The notes beneath the pieces were generated by a model. The model was not told where the DNA came from and did not search any database. It worked only from the letters and a program-made list of their open reading frames with translations. Of a stretch of 34,978 nucleotides of DNA, positions 1 to 8,011 are shown piece after piece. The translations under genes and the position numbers were made by a program. Location of the stretch: the NCBI GenBank assembly GCA_964343505.1, contig CAYFJU010000026.1, positions 1 to 34,978 of the forward strand. The letters run 5' to 3'. This DNA is from TCS55 sp964343505 (GTDB taxonomy: Bacteria > Fidelibacterota > Marinisomatia > Marinisomatales > TCS55). Numbering within the stretch: position 1 is the stretch's first letter; every line of letters starts with the position of its first letter.

Positions 1-209
1 CACCTTTAATTTACGCACTTAAGGGGTGATTTTTTAATCAATATCGGAATTAGGGTAGAGAAAATTCCCATTGTTCATTTATAGCCATATCCAAGATAAA
101 TAAATATTCCAAAACACTTGAACCATACCATGTTTAACGTGTAAACATAGATGGGATATTTGCCCATTTTTGCCATGCAACGGTTATTCTAAATGTGAGA
201 GTTAGATAA
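1..209. other. Left-edge intergenic region
   Basis: No credible gene is visible on either strand. A short inverted repeat, ATGTTTA (130-136) and TAAACAT (142-148) separated by 5 nt, lies about 60 nt before the TonB-like gene. It could be an operator or chance in AT-rich DNA. No clear -35/-10 pair can be assigned. Confidence 0.4.
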
Positions 210-872
210 ATGGTTCATCCGCATCAACCATCTGCACAAATGAAAATGAATCAGCCAGCGGTTTTCCGCTTATCCCTTTTTGCGAGCCTTTTAGTCATCA
301 CAGTCATTTTTATGATTATCCCCAAACAATTCCGGCCTATTTTTTTATTGCAAGATGTACCAAATCTCCCTATTGAACAAATCGTTATTCCACAAACACG
401 CCATGATACCAGTCCTGTTAAACCACTCCGGCCATCCATCCCGATCATTTCCGAAACAGAAGAAATAGCCGATGATTTGACCCTCGAAGCATTTACGTTA
501 GATGACTATAATCCTTGGGATGAACTTCCACCACCCCCGGAGCATTCCGGTCCAAAGGTGGTATTCGTGGCCTACGATGAACCACCACGGCCGATTGGTG
601 GGTATGCGGCAATAAATAAAAACATTGATTATCCTGATATTGCTCGGGAGGCTGGGATTGAAGGAGAAGTATTGATCAGGTTTTTTGTCGATAAAAAGGG
701 GCGCGTCCGCGAGACGGTCGTTCTTGATGGGCTTCCGCATACGGGTCTCAATGAGGCCGCCTGTGAAGCGCTCCGAAAAACACGATTCCTCCCGGCAAAA
801 CAAAGGGAGCGTTCTGTCGGTGTTTGGGTAGCAATCACGGTAAATTTCCAACTTCACCATTCATCCAATTAA
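210..872 (+). CDS. TonB family energy-transducer-like protein
   Basis: This 220-aa protein has TonB layout: a short cytoplasmic N-terminus, one membrane anchor (about residues 20-38, SLFASLLVITVIFMII), a proline-rich periplasmic linker (about 50-125, with PPPPEHSGP) and a C-terminal TonB domain (about 133-216). The domain includes YPDIAREAGIEGEVLIRFFV and the typical ALRKTRFLPA segment. TonB proteins couple the inner-membrane proton motive force, through ExbB/ExbD, to outer-membrane transporters. No exbBD or receptor gene is next to it, so the partner is unknown. The start at 210 is tentative: an in-frame ATG at 240 would remove ten residues without touching the anchor, and neither has a convincing ribosome-binding site. 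Family assignment is firm; specific role is not. Confidence 0.88.
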   Translation: MVHPHQPSAQMKMNQPAVFRLSLFASLLVITVIFMIIPKQFRPIFLLQDVPNLPIEQIVIPQTRHDTSPVKPLRPSIPIISETEEIADDLTLEAFTLDDYNPWDELPPPPEHSGPKVVFVAYDEPPRPIGGYAAINKNIDYPDIAREAGIEGEVLIRFFVDKKGRVRETVVLDGLPHTGLNEAACEALRKTRFLPAKQRERSVGVWVAITVNFQLHHSSN

Positions 873-1239
873 TTATAGCTCCTTGATGGAATAATCATTG
901 ATCAACCTGAATCATGAGTCTTGAATTCAATATTCACTATCTCTATTAAACGGGCGAAGGATAGTCGTAATAATGATGGGCGTATTTTTTATAAAAGCAA
1001 ATTGGTTTAAATGAAGAATTATAATATTATTTAAGATGTATATATGTAATAGAACATAATATAGGGGATAATTACGTTTTACATATTTGGGGGAAATAAT
1101 AATTTGAATATTCAGCCGAACAACGGTCGCGGGAGTCATAATTACCCAATCAGTTTATTCCACGAATACCTGACTGATGATTTCATGAAATGTATTAATC
1201 TTGTGATCGCTTAATGTCCTAAATTCAATTCAACATTTT
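873..1239. other. AT-rich gene-free stretch
   Basis: About 370 nt between the TonB-like gene and rlmB. It is strongly AT-rich, especially 990-1110. One open minus-strand frame (927..1139) has the Ile/Asn/Tyr-rich composition expected of random AT-rich DNA and no signal or domain, so it is not called. The rlmB promoter presumably lies here, but no clear element is seen. Confidence 0.5.
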
Positions 1240-1977
1240 ATGGCAAAAGACCAACATACCATTTTTGGCATCAACGGCTGCGCCGCTGTCCTGGAATCCC
1301 GCAATTATAAAATAACCGATATCTTGATTCAATCCGGCAGTCCCGCCGAGCGGGATGGAAGAATCACCCATGCCCTGGGTTATCACGGCGGTCATATCAA
1401 ATTTCTCCATGCGACTCAGTTTAAATCCAACTTCGGAAAATGGCGCACCCAAGGAATTATTGTCCGCTTTAATGGTCCTGTTGAAACGGAACTCCCCTCC
1501 TTTCGAAACAAATCGGGTCATATCGGTCTATTGGCCTTAGACCGGATTGAAGACCCCCAAAACTTGGGACAAATTATTCGCACGGCCGAATGTGCCGGTA
1601 TTAACGGCATCATTATTCCCAAGCATGATAGCTGTGGTGTTACGGACACAGTCATACAGGTCAGCCAGGGTGCTTTTACACAAGTGCCCATTTACAGGGT
1701 GAATAACCTGCATCAAACGGTGACAAATTTGAAAAATGAAGAATTTTGGGTGATTGCCATGGAAAATGGTGTAAAAGCTAGAGACTGGCATAAAGTGGAT
1801 TACACTGGTAAAGTTCTAATTATTGCCGGCAGTGAAGGCCGCGGCATCAAAAAACTCGTTTCGGAAAACAGTGACTTTTTAGCCACCATCCCTATGCAGG
1901 GAAAAACCAGCAGCTTAAATGTATCGGCTGCCGTGAGCGCTGTTCTCTTCGAACGCCTCCGTCAATTATCCTACTAA
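1240..1977 (+). CDS. rlmB: 23S rRNA 2'-O-ribose methyltransferase, TrmH/SpoU family (RlmB-like)
   Basis: This 245-aa protein has the normal length and domain order of RlmB. An N-terminal substrate-binding domain begins with the typical HTIFGINGCAAVLES start, followed by a SPOUT (trefoil-knot) methyltransferase domain. The three SpoU motifs are visible: ALDRIEDPQNLGQIIRTAE (about 97-116), IIAGSEGRGI (about 193-202) and the SAM-binding knot around GKTSSLNVSAA (about 220-230). RlmB methylates the ribose of G2251 in the 23S peptidyl-transferase P-loop using S-adenosylmethionine. The exact target base cannot be proven from sequence, since paralogues modify tRNA or other rRNA positions. Its 3' end overlaps the 3' end of the convergent M1 peptidase gene by 12 bp. 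Confidence 0.9.
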   Translation: MAKDQHTIFGINGCAAVLESRNYKITDILIQSGSPAERDGRITHALGYHGGHIKFLHATQFKSNFGKWRTQGIIVRFNGPVETELPSFRNKSGHIGLLALDRIEDPQNLGQIIRTAECAGINGIIIPKHDSCGVTDTVIQVSQGAFTQVPIYRVNNLHQTVTNLKNEEFWVIAMENGVKARDWHKVDYTGKVLIIAGSEGRGIKKLVSENSDFLATIPMQGKTSSLNVSAAVSAVLFERLRQLSY

Positions 1978-3657
1978 GGCGGGATTCTCCTTTAGATTCA
2001 CTAAAAATTCCCAATCCTTATAATGCACAACTGAATGGGGTGTAACCTGGATCGATTGGGTAGCAGATGTCGGATAAATTCTTTTTTCGACGCCGTTCAA
2101 TTCAATATCAAAGGGCATTCGAAACGTAGTATGTACATCCGCCCATTTGAAGTATAATTGGTCATCCTTCTGGTAATACTCAAGTGTCGGGGGACGATGG
2201 TCATAAAAATACTGTTTAAAGAAATATCCCAGGTCCATGCCTGTTTTAGTTTCAGCATGGCGGATAAAATCATCCGTCGTTGCATGGGATTTGGCATTGT
2301 CAACTGCAAATGATTTCAATAAGTCCCACCATGTGCGATCATCGTTGATCAAATGGCGTAAGGTATGCAATACCCATGCCCCCTTGTTGTAGGAATCACC
2401 GAAGGCCCAGTAATTTTCATTCTCTGGCCCGACAATTGGCAATTTGTTTTGGATACCCCGCTTCTTCCGAAGCATGAAATCCAACATCACATTGTATCCC
2501 AATTCTTGTTCGATGAACATGGCTTCGCTGTATACAGCCGTCCCTTCATGGATCCACATGTGGGCAGGGTCAGTGGCGGTGATACTGTTCCCCCACCATT
2601 CATGGGCCGTTTCATGAAACAACAACCCGTCAATGATACCATAATAATCCCTTGTCCATGAGCGATGACTGCCGCCCCAGTTATTCCAGACATTACCATA
2701 GGTAACCGCTGATTGATGCTCCATCCCGAGGTAAGAGACTTCAATTAGTTTATAGCCGTCATCCCACCATTGATAATCCCCAAATTTATCTTCAAAAAAT
2801 CGGATCACTTTTCTGGCCTGAGGAAAAACTGTTTCTGCTACTTCTTTATGGTAATCCAACACATAATGGTTCATGGTTTCAATACTACCGTTATCCCGAT
2901 GAACTGTATCCTGCAATTCTACATAGTGGCCCAACTGGACGGAAATATTATAATTATTGATAGGATTTGTCACTTCCCAGGTATAGGCCTGTTTCCCGGC
3001 GGAGGTATCCTGCGCTGTGCTCACTAATTTGCCATTACTGACACAAAACAGCTCCTGAGGAACTGTGAAGGTCATACGGGCGCCCTTGTCGGGTTCATCG
3101 GAGATATGATCTTTCAGGGGCCACCATAATCCACAGCCATCCCCTTCACAAGCCACTGATACATAAGGGCGTCCCATTTCATCTTTACCCCACACAAATC
3201 CTCCATCCCAAGGTGGATTTTTGGCGACCTGAGGTATGCCTTCATATTTCACACGGAATGTGAATTCATCTCCCACTTTCATCTCCGGGAAAACAACATA
3301 TACTGCATCTTCTTTTCGACTGGTCTGCAAAGGCTTTTCATGATACCAGACACCATTTAACTGCATATTTTGAGCTAGGTCAACTTGAAGCGTTGTAAAA
3401 TCTGAAACCGCCAAGGCGGAGAAATCAACATAGCCTTTCAGGTATTTCTTTTCCACATCAATATCAAGATTGATGTCATAATGTTGAACGTCATAACAGG
3501 TACGCTCCGGGAGCAATGCACCCAACAGCCGGTTCCGATCCGTGAGTTTTGGAAAGGAAGCTGGTTTACTGGAAGCGGGTTTCATGGCCTGCGGGGGCTG
3601 TATAGATATACAACCGGCGAAAATCATCGCCGTGAGAATGGGCAATATCTTTTTCAT
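1966..3657 (-). CDS. M1 family metallopeptidase lipoprotein
   Basis: A 563-aa secreted zinc aminopeptidase-like protein. The N-terminus is a lipoprotein signal peptide with lipobox IFAGC (Cys about residue 16), so it should be membrane-anchored outside the cytoplasm. A beta-rich M1 N-terminal domain is followed by the catalytic gluzincin domain: HETAHEWWGNS with HExxH at 348-352 and the third zinc ligand E371 in WIHEGTAVYSE, spaced as in M1 enzymes. The exopeptidase GxMEN-type motif appears as YLGMEHQSAV, where the usual Asn is His; related bacterial enzymes share this. M1 enzymes remove N-terminal residues from peptides, so a scavenging role is inferred. Only 18 nt separate it from the upstream barrel gene, suggesting co-transcription. 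Confidence 0.9.
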   Translation of the reverse strand: MKKILPILTAMIFAGCISIQPPQAMKPASSKPASFPKLTDRNRLLGALLPERTCYDVQHYDINLDIDVEKKYLKGYVDFSALAVSDFTTLQVDLAQNMQLNGVWYHEKPLQTSRKEDAVYVVFPEMKVGDEFTFRVKYEGIPQVAKNPPWDGGFVWGKDEMGRPYVSVACEGDGCGLWWPLKDHISDEPDKGARMTFTVPQELFCVSNGKLVSTAQDTSAGKQAYTWEVTNPINNYNISVQLGHYVELQDTVHRDNGSIETMNHYVLDYHKEVAETVFPQARKVIRFFEDKFGDYQWWDDGYKLIEVSYLGMEHQSAVTYGNVWNNWGGSHRSWTRDYYGIIDGLLFHETAHEWWGNSITATDPAHMWIHEGTAVYSEAMFIEQELGYNVMLDFMLRKKRGIQNKLPIVGPENENYWAFGDSYNKGAWVLHTLRHLINDDRTWWDLLKSFAVDNAKSHATTDDFIRHAETKTGMDLGYFFKQYFYDHRPPTLEYYQKDDQLYFKWADVHTTFRMPFDIELNGVEKRIYPTSATQSIQVTPHSVVHYKDWEFLVNLKENPALVG

Positions 3658-3675
3658 TGTATTCCTGTTGAAGGG

Positions 3676-4611
3676 CTAAAAAGTGATAAAGAAACCGATG
3701 GAAAGGGTCGTATCACTATTCTTGTAATTTTGAATATAATAGTCCCCATACCCATCCTTGGCCGATTGGGTTGGGTCAGAATCAAAGGGGATTGATTGTC
3801 CCTTTCCATTATTGGCAAAGGTTACATTGTCCGGCTTTGTATCCGCAGGGTCGTATAAGCGGAAAAATTTTGGCGCGGGAATATTGTCATTCTTCACATT
3901 GTAACTGATAATAATGTCCAGCCATTCTGCTTTCGTTTTAATCGTAAAATCATTAATCCAGTGTGTTAACACATCATCCCCGGCCGGTTTATAGTAATAT
4001 TGGGATACATAATAAAAATTCTCCCCGATAGGTAGTTTCAATTTTGGCCGAATGGATAAGCGGGAAAATTTCTTGGGCTTCAGGGCATTATTGTCCTTGA
4101 TTTCGGAAACATAAAGAGAATCACCGCCGGACCAATAGGTATAAACATAGACAGAACTTTTGGACACAATTTCTTCACTTTCTTGAAGAAATGCCGCACT
4201 GACAGAAAACATATCCCCAAACACACGCCACTTGGCGCCAATCCCATAATTGGTTCGACTCTTGATCCCTTGGAGTTTATCAAAGGATGTTTCAAACATC
4301 ATGAAGGGAGAAATGGTACCGTTAGCCCATAGGTCAAACTTCAGGATCATATTTTGATCATCTTCATAGGAGGCGCCCTGCCAATTAGAGACATTCTTAT
4401 CAAAAGCGAATAAAAATTCAGAATCTTTCAGCATCATACCGCCAAGGGGAATATCACCGTTAGCAACCGTTTTCCAACCTAAATTATAATATTCATAATC
4501 TGAGTTCCCCCCCCGGCCATATAGGGAGGCCGAAGCATTGTGTTTAAAACTGGTTTGCCCGACCATAAAGCCCGTCAACAAAATGAATGGAATTAAATGC
4601 TTGCGAATCAT
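3676..4611 (-). CDS. Putative outer-membrane beta-barrel protein, function unknown
   Basis: A 311-aa protein with a signal peptide (about 1-19, FILLTGFMVGQ) and then alternating hydrophobic/polar strands rich in Tyr, Trp and Gly throughout. It ends in GFFITF, a C-terminal aromatic signature of the kind the Bam machinery recognises in outer-membrane barrels. Strand-like segments include MILKFDLWANGTISPFMMFE and FYYVSQYYYKPAG. The sequence resembles DUF481/porin-like proteins only in general style, and no substrate can be named. It lies directly upstream of the M1 peptidase lipoprotein in the same orientation, so a link to peptide uptake is possible but unproven. Confidence 0.7.
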   Translation of the reverse strand: MIRKHLIPFILLTGFMVGQTSFKHNASASLYGRGGNSDYEYYNLGWKTVANGDIPLGGMMLKDSEFLFAFDKNVSNWQGASYEDDQNMILKFDLWANGTISPFMMFETSFDKLQGIKSRTNYGIGAKWRVFGDMFSVSAAFLQESEEIVSKSSVYVYTYWSGGDSLYVSEIKDNNALKPKKFSRLSIRPKLKLPIGENFYYVSQYYYKPAGDDVLTHWINDFTIKTKAEWLDIIISYNVKNDNIPAPKFFRLYDPADTKPDNVTFANNGKGQSIPFDSDPTQSAKDGYGDYYIQNYKNSDTTLSIGFFITF

Positions 4612-4672
4612 TTACCTTCTCCTTGGGATGGATTACCTAAAAATCTTATCCTGATTTTAAAGATAAATAGAC

Positions 4673-4713
4673 AAAAAAAATAGGGTGAGACCAAAAGGTT
4701 TCACCCTATTTAT
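4673..4713 (-). terminator. Rho-independent terminator of the small secreted-protein gene
   Basis: On the minus strand a stem AAATAGGGTGA pairs with TCACCCTATTT across a loop of about 12 nt and is followed by a run of T. It sits just after the stop of 4737..5048 and before the barrel gene, so it ends the small gene's transcript. Confidence 0.85.
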
Positions 4714-4736
4714 TTCAGAATAAATCGATTGATGAA

Positions 4737-5048
4737 CTATTCAGGTTTTTTGGGTTCTTTTGCTTTTTTGCCAAATAGACGTTTGAAAAAACCCTGTTTT
4801 TTAGTCTGATCTTTAGGACCTTTTTTAACATCACCTTCAGGTGATTTTTTCATGGGTGCACGTTTGCCAGTTGGTGGGGCCGTTTTTGTGTCATCTGGGC
4901 CTTCCGGTTCATCAGTTTTCGGAACAGCAACTTTTTCTTTTTTAGCAGCTGCTTCTTCTTGAGAAGCTCTTTCATGTTGAGCAACTACGATCGTAAGAGA
5001 CGAAAGAACGATGCCGGCTGAAATCAGGATACGAATAAAACGATCCAT
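4737..5048 (-). CDS. Small secreted Lys/Pro-rich protein, function unknown
   Basis: Encodes 103 aa from the ATG at 5048, which is preceded by a good ribosome-binding site (AAAGGAG, 6-7 nt upstream). An open frame reaches further to 5096 but has no such site. The protein has a signal peptide or anchor (RILISAGIVLSSLTIVVAQ), then a low-complexity tail of Lys, Glu, Pro and Ala, ending in a basic KKQGFFKRLFGKKAKEPKK patch. The tail looks disordered and could bind nucleic acid, polysaccharide or phospholipid, but no family is recognised. It is monocistronic: its own terminator follows, and a perfect CRP-type palindrome lies about 100 nt upstream. Confidence 0.7.
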   Translation of the reverse strand: MDRFIRILISAGIVLSSLTIVVAQHERASQEEAAAKKEKVAVPKTDEPEGPDDTKTAPPTGKRAPMKKSPEGDVKKGPKDQTKKQGFFKRLFGKKAKEPKKPE

Positions 5049-5149
5049 GTTTCTTTCTCCTTTGTTAATTAAGCTTTGGTTTGATTGACTGTTCATGAGT
5101 CGGGGTAAAATTACCCTATGTCAGTTCATCCGACAAGGGGCTATTTTAT

Positions 5150-5171
5150 AATTGTGACTTAAATCACAATT
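5150..5171. promoter_or_regulatory. Perfect CRP/FNR-family operator palindrome
   Basis: The 22-bp site has half-sites AATTGTGA and TCACAATT around a 6-bp CTTAAA centre. It contains TGTGA-N6-TCACA (5153-5168), exactly the CRP consensus. It lies about 102-123 nt before the start codon of the 4737..5048 gene, a plausible activator position, and 45 nt after the stop of the 56-aa gene. A second short palindrome (GGGTAA-AA-TTACCC, about 5103-5116) lies between it and the start codon. That a CRP-family regulator binds is inferred; none is encoded here. Confidence 0.55.
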
Positions 5172-5215
5172 GGGATTTGCTTCGAGAAGAGGCTCCTAAA
5201 TAAAGTATGTTTTAT

Positions 5216-5386
5216 TCAGTCTTTTTTATCTTTTTTCCACTCGGGAGCTTTGAATATATTTTCTGCTCCTGAAGCGACAACCTTAAAAAAGTCCTCAAAT
5301 CCCTTGGTGAAAACTGTTCCCGTTTCCTTAATGAGATCGTTTAAGACTTCAGCAGGATTCTTTTCTTTTTCTTTTTTCTTGGCCAT
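5216..5386 (-). CDS. Small charged protein (56 aa), function unknown
   Basis: The reading frame starts at ATG 5386 and stops at TGA 5216-5218. The protein begins MAKKKEKEKNPAEVLNDLIK and continues with an amphipathic segment (FTKGFEDFFKVVASGAENIF), ending in APEWKKDKKD. It has no signal peptide and no membrane segment. The sharp contrast between Lys-rich ends and a balanced amphipathic core, together with sensible codon use, makes it a likely real gene. No strong ribosome-binding site is visible. It sits 45 nt downstream of the polymer-forming membrane protein gene in the same direction and may share its transcript. Confidence 0.55.
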   Translation of the reverse strand: MAKKKEKEKNPAEVLNDLIKETGTVFTKGFEDFFKVVASGAENIFKAPEWKKDKKD

Positions 5387-5431
5387 GATTATTGATTATC
5401 CACAGCCAATTTAACCTACTTTAATGATAAA

Positions 5432-6274
5432 CTAACCGGAAATTTCCTTTTGGATGGATCGGCGGCTCATGACCCAAGAAAGAAGCAATCCCAGGCCGGA
5501 AAGCCATATAAACCCTTTGATAATGCCACCTGCAAATGGAACCTGTCCACCGATCCAAAGGATGAAAATTCCCAGGAGAGTGGAAAGGACCACTTTAGAA
5601 TCGGGATCCCATCTGCTTAACAGTCTACCGCCTAATAAGGTACCCATTGATAAATATCCGCCTAAATAAGAAAGCCAATAGGTGCACACCCATAAAGGCA
5701 CGAGTGGAATACCAATTATTGTCAAGCAAAGGAGGACGATAACAGGCACGAAAAGGAATAATGACAAAACGCCCCATCCCAAAGTTTTAAGTGGATTTTC
5801 TGAAAATCGCAGGGCATTATTTTTAAATGATGAAGGGAAGAGAAGAATCCCTATGAGACCGATGGTCAGAATACCGAATAAGGACATTGCGCCCAAAATC
5901 GGATGAATATCCCAGCCTAAATGGTCAAAATCCATTCTGCCTATAATGTGTTTAATAGACCTGGAAGTGACATCAACCATTTCGCCCTCCACCTCACCTC
6001 CGGGATCAACAAAAATCTTACCCCCAATACTGATTGCATCTTCTTCAATAGAGGCACCTTCCCGAATGAAAATATCCCCGCCGATAACAAATGCAGATTC
6101 TTCAATTTCGCCGTAGACAGTTAAATCACCGCCAATGACAACAACTGTCTCCACCCTTTCATGGGCATTGATGGTAACATCATCCCCCACATTAACGATA
6201 TTTTTATCCTTTGCAAAGGATGCTGAAATAAGGATGGTTGCGATAAGGATTGATTTGAATAATTTGAATTTCAT
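5432..6274 (-). CDS. Polymer-forming (bactofilin-like) repeat plus multi-pass membrane protein
   Basis: Encodes 280 aa from the ATG at 6274, chosen because it opens a clear signal peptide (LFKSILIATILISASFA); a longer frame would run back into the upstream gene. Residues about 25-105 form short beta-helix-like repeats (VVVIGGDLTVYGEIEESAFV, IGGDIFIREGASIEEDAISI) of the type found in bactofilin/polymer-forming proteins. The C-terminal half has about four membrane segments, including LFGILTIGLIGILLF and LLCLTIIGIPLVPLWV. The repeats are probably outside the cytoplasm because a signal peptide precedes them. A cell-envelope scaffolding role is inferred from architecture only. Its start lies 50 nt after the stop of the carboxypeptidase-regulatory-like gene. 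Confidence 0.75.
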   Translation of the reverse strand: MKFKLFKSILIATILISASFAKDKNIVNVGDDVTINAHERVETVVVIGGDLTVYGEIEESAFVIGGDIFIREGASIEEDAISIGGKIFVDPGGEVEGEMVDVTSRSIKHIIGRMDFDHLGWDIHPILGAMSLFGILTIGLIGILLFPSSFKNNALRFSENPLKTLGWGVLSLFLFVPVIVLLCLTIIGIPLVPLWVCTYWLSYLGGYLSMGTLLGGRLLSRWDPDSKVVLSTLLGIFILWIGGQVPFAGGIIKGFIWLSGLGLLLSWVMSRRSIQKEISG

Positions 6275-6323
6275 GAATTTTCCGATTTCTGAATAAGACT
6301 CGATAATTCGGTTTTGGTTGTCA

Positions 6324-7499
6324 TCAATCTTCATGAGGTATGTAATCAAATGGTAATTTATCCGCCAATCGCTCCCAGGCCATGTAACCGGATAATTCCA
6401 GCATATAAGGCTCATAATACCGTCCCAGTTTATCAATGGCCACATTGCTTTTCCCTAGTTTTATAAATGAAACTTGCCATTTAACAACCGTATTATAATT
6501 GCCGGTTAATTCCCACACATAATATTTTTCCGGTTGTTCATCGAGAAAGTCAATTCTCACAGTGCCCTCATAACTCAATAATAATTCCCCTTCATATCCC
6601 GCCGGAGATAAATATTGGTCCGGATCAACCTGCTTATAATCATTTTTAATTTGTGTAATCCTGGGAATGGATACAACAAATCCTTCCTGCACGAGTTTAT
6701 CCTGAAATTTAATTTTTCTGGTTTTTCGTTTTAATTGCTCTGCTAAAACAGGCAGGTAATGGTCGCCAATAATCACCGGTTTTCGTTTATTATTTTCCTC
6801 ATATCGTTCAGAGATTGTTTTTAAAAAATGACGCGTTGAACCAAGATAAGCTTTTTTACGCTTCTTTGTCCAACGGCGGAACTCCCGTTTGGATTTAGGC
6901 GTTAATTCCTGATAAAAGGGATAACCAGTATATCGTAAACCCGCTCCCGTTTCGATGAAATCTTTCAGTGTATAAGATAGGCGATATCCTAAGGCCTCAT
7001 TTTCAATGATGATCGGTTCCCGGGCATAGGCTTTCAATTCATCCTCATTCCGTTCAAATTGAATCATATATTCATTGATGATTTTGCATTGTTTCGCATT
7101 TTCAGATGTCCCTAAAAAAGCAGTCTTAAACTGTTTATAATTTTTCAGCCATTCGGGATTTGATTTAGTGGTCACATCAATAGTGGCCATTTGAATCGCT
7201 TCCGGGCTTAAGCGAAAATCGCGTATGATCATTTTTTGAGAACGTACCTGAAATTCTTCGCGAACGACCGAATAACCAATCATGGAAACGATCAATTCAT
7301 ACTGGCCACTGGGAATTTTACGGATCGTATAAAACCCATTTTTGTCCGTTGTTCCGCCGATGGTCGTGCGGGAGAGGAAGACATTCACGCCTTCCAGTGG
7401 ATTATTGGTTTCAGCATCAACAATTCGGCCGCTTAATAACATTTGCCCAGCCAAGGAGGCGTTGAGGGAGATTATCATTAAAAGGATTCGCATAAGCAT
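6324..7499 (-). CDS. Secreted protein with carboxypeptidase-regulatory-like domain
   Basis: A 391-aa protein with a signal peptide (about 1-18, RILLMIISLNASLAGQ). Next comes a CarboxypepD_reg-like beta-sandwich (about 22-100), recognisable by SGRIVDAETNNPLEGVNVFL, GGTTDKNGFYTI and YELIVSMIGY. Residues about 105-391 form a mixed alpha/beta region rich in Lys, Arg and Tyr that I cannot assign. The same layout is common in FCB-group secreted proteins and occurs at the N-terminus of TonB-dependent receptors, but no receptor barrel follows here. The start may be the first or third codon (both ATG). Function is unknown beyond a likely envelope location. Confidence 0.8.
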   Translation of the reverse strand: MLMRILLMIISLNASLAGQMLLSGRIVDAETNNPLEGVNVFLSRTTIGGTTDKNGFYTIRKIPSGQYELIVSMIGYSVVREEFQVRSQKMIIRDFRLSPEAIQMATIDVTTKSNPEWLKNYKQFKTAFLGTSENAKQCKIINEYMIQFERNEDELKAYAREPIIIENEALGYRLSYTLKDFIETGAGLRYTGYPFYQELTPKSKREFRRWTKKRKKAYLGSTRHFLKTISERYEENNKRKPVIIGDHYLPVLAEQLKRKTRKIKFQDKLVQEGFVVSIPRITQIKNDYKQVDPDQYLSPAGYEGELLLSYEGTVRIDFLDEQPEKYYVWELTGNYNTVVKWQVSFIKLGKSNVAIDKLGRYYEPYMLELSGYMAWERLADKLPFDYIPHED

Positions 7500-7621
7500 A
7501 AAATATAATCCGAATCATAAACTTTTCTGCTAAAGAATTATTTCACTTAATTCACAACAAATCTATTAATTTTGCCCCACGACCTTATTTTACTTGTTCC
7601 TTTTTCTTTATACTTAAAAAT

Positions 7622-7695
7622 GGGGCCGTAGCTCAGTTGGGAGAGCGTCTCAAATGCTTTCGGGAAGGTCGTCGGTTCGATCCCGATCGGCTCCA
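7622..7695 (+). tRNA. tRNA-Ala-like gene with abnormal anticodon arm (possible pseudo-tRNA)
   Basis: The acceptor stem (GGGGCCG/CGGCTCC, including the alanine identity pair G3:U70), D-arm, variable region and T-arm are identical to the intact tRNA-Ala(GGC) at 28609. The anticodon arm differs completely: 18 nt (TCTCAAATGCTTTCGGGA) instead of 17, giving an 8-nt loop, a flawed stem and no T before the TGC triplet. That segment matches 15 of 18 positions of the palindrome sitting at the same place in the tRNA-Ala relic at 28943-28960. It is probably a tRNA whose anticodon arm was replaced. It could still be a divergent tRNA-Ala(UGC), but the missing U33 argues against decoding. Confidence 0.6.
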
Positions 7696-7696
7696 C

Positions 7697-7733
7697 AAAA
7701 AAAAAGACCCCGTTTTCAGGGGGTCTTTTTTTT
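7697..7733 (+). terminator. Bidirectional terminator between two tRNA genes
   Basis: AAGACCCC pairs with GGGGTCTT around a GTTTTCAG loop, with A-runs on one side and T-runs on the other. It works in either direction between the plus-strand tRNA-Ala-like gene and the minus-strand tRNA-Leu. Confidence 0.9.
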
Positions 7734-7734
7734 G

Positions 7735-7819
7735 TACCCGGGGCCGGACTTGAACCGGCACGGCTGAATCAGCCAACAGATTTTAAGTCTGTCATGTCTA
7801 CCAATTCCATCACCCGGGC
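7735..7819 (-). tRNA. tRNA-Leu(TAA)
   Basis: An 85-nt class II tRNA on the minus strand. The acceptor stem GCCCGGG pairs with CCCGGGT (G1:U72 wobble). The anticodon arm is ACAGA-CTTAAAA-TCTGT with anticodon TAA, followed by a long variable arm (GGCTGATTCAGCC) typical of leucine tRNAs and a T-arm GCCGG-TTCAAGT-CCGGC. CCA is not encoded. All helices are intact, so it looks functional. Confidence 0.95.
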
Positions 7820-7830
7820 AATTCTTTCCT

Positions 7831-8011
7831 GTCATTGCGAGGAATGAAATGGCGCCTGCCCGCCGAATCAAAAGAGTAGGCGGGAAGCAATCTCAATATT
7901 TATTATTCGAGGAGAATGCCATATTCACCACACTGCGGTGAACTCGCAATGACAATCATGGACAGGTCGGGCCTGCCAATCGTAATCCGCCGGCAGGCGA
8001 ATGTAGATTGG
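7831..8011. repeat. Composite palindromic repeat (REP/MITE-like) beside tRNA-Cys
   Basis: An 11-bp perfect inverted repeat, GTCATTGCGAG (7831-7841) and CTCGCAATGAC (7943-7953), encloses about 100 bp with an inner hairpin CCCGCC (7859-7864)/GGCGGG (7879-7884). Immediately after come a second hairpin GCCTGCC (7971-7977)/GGCAGGC (7992-7998) and a flanking pair CCAATC/GATTGG (7976-7981/8006-8011), which runs into the CCA end of tRNA-Cys. No protein is encoded. Such GC-rich palindromes are usually multi-copy non-autonomous repeats; copy number cannot be seen here. Confidence 0.65.

Noticed and set aside
927..1139. A minus-strand frame of 70 aa in the gap before rlmB
   Set aside because: Ile/Asn/Tyr-rich composition from AT-rich DNA; no signal, domain or start context.
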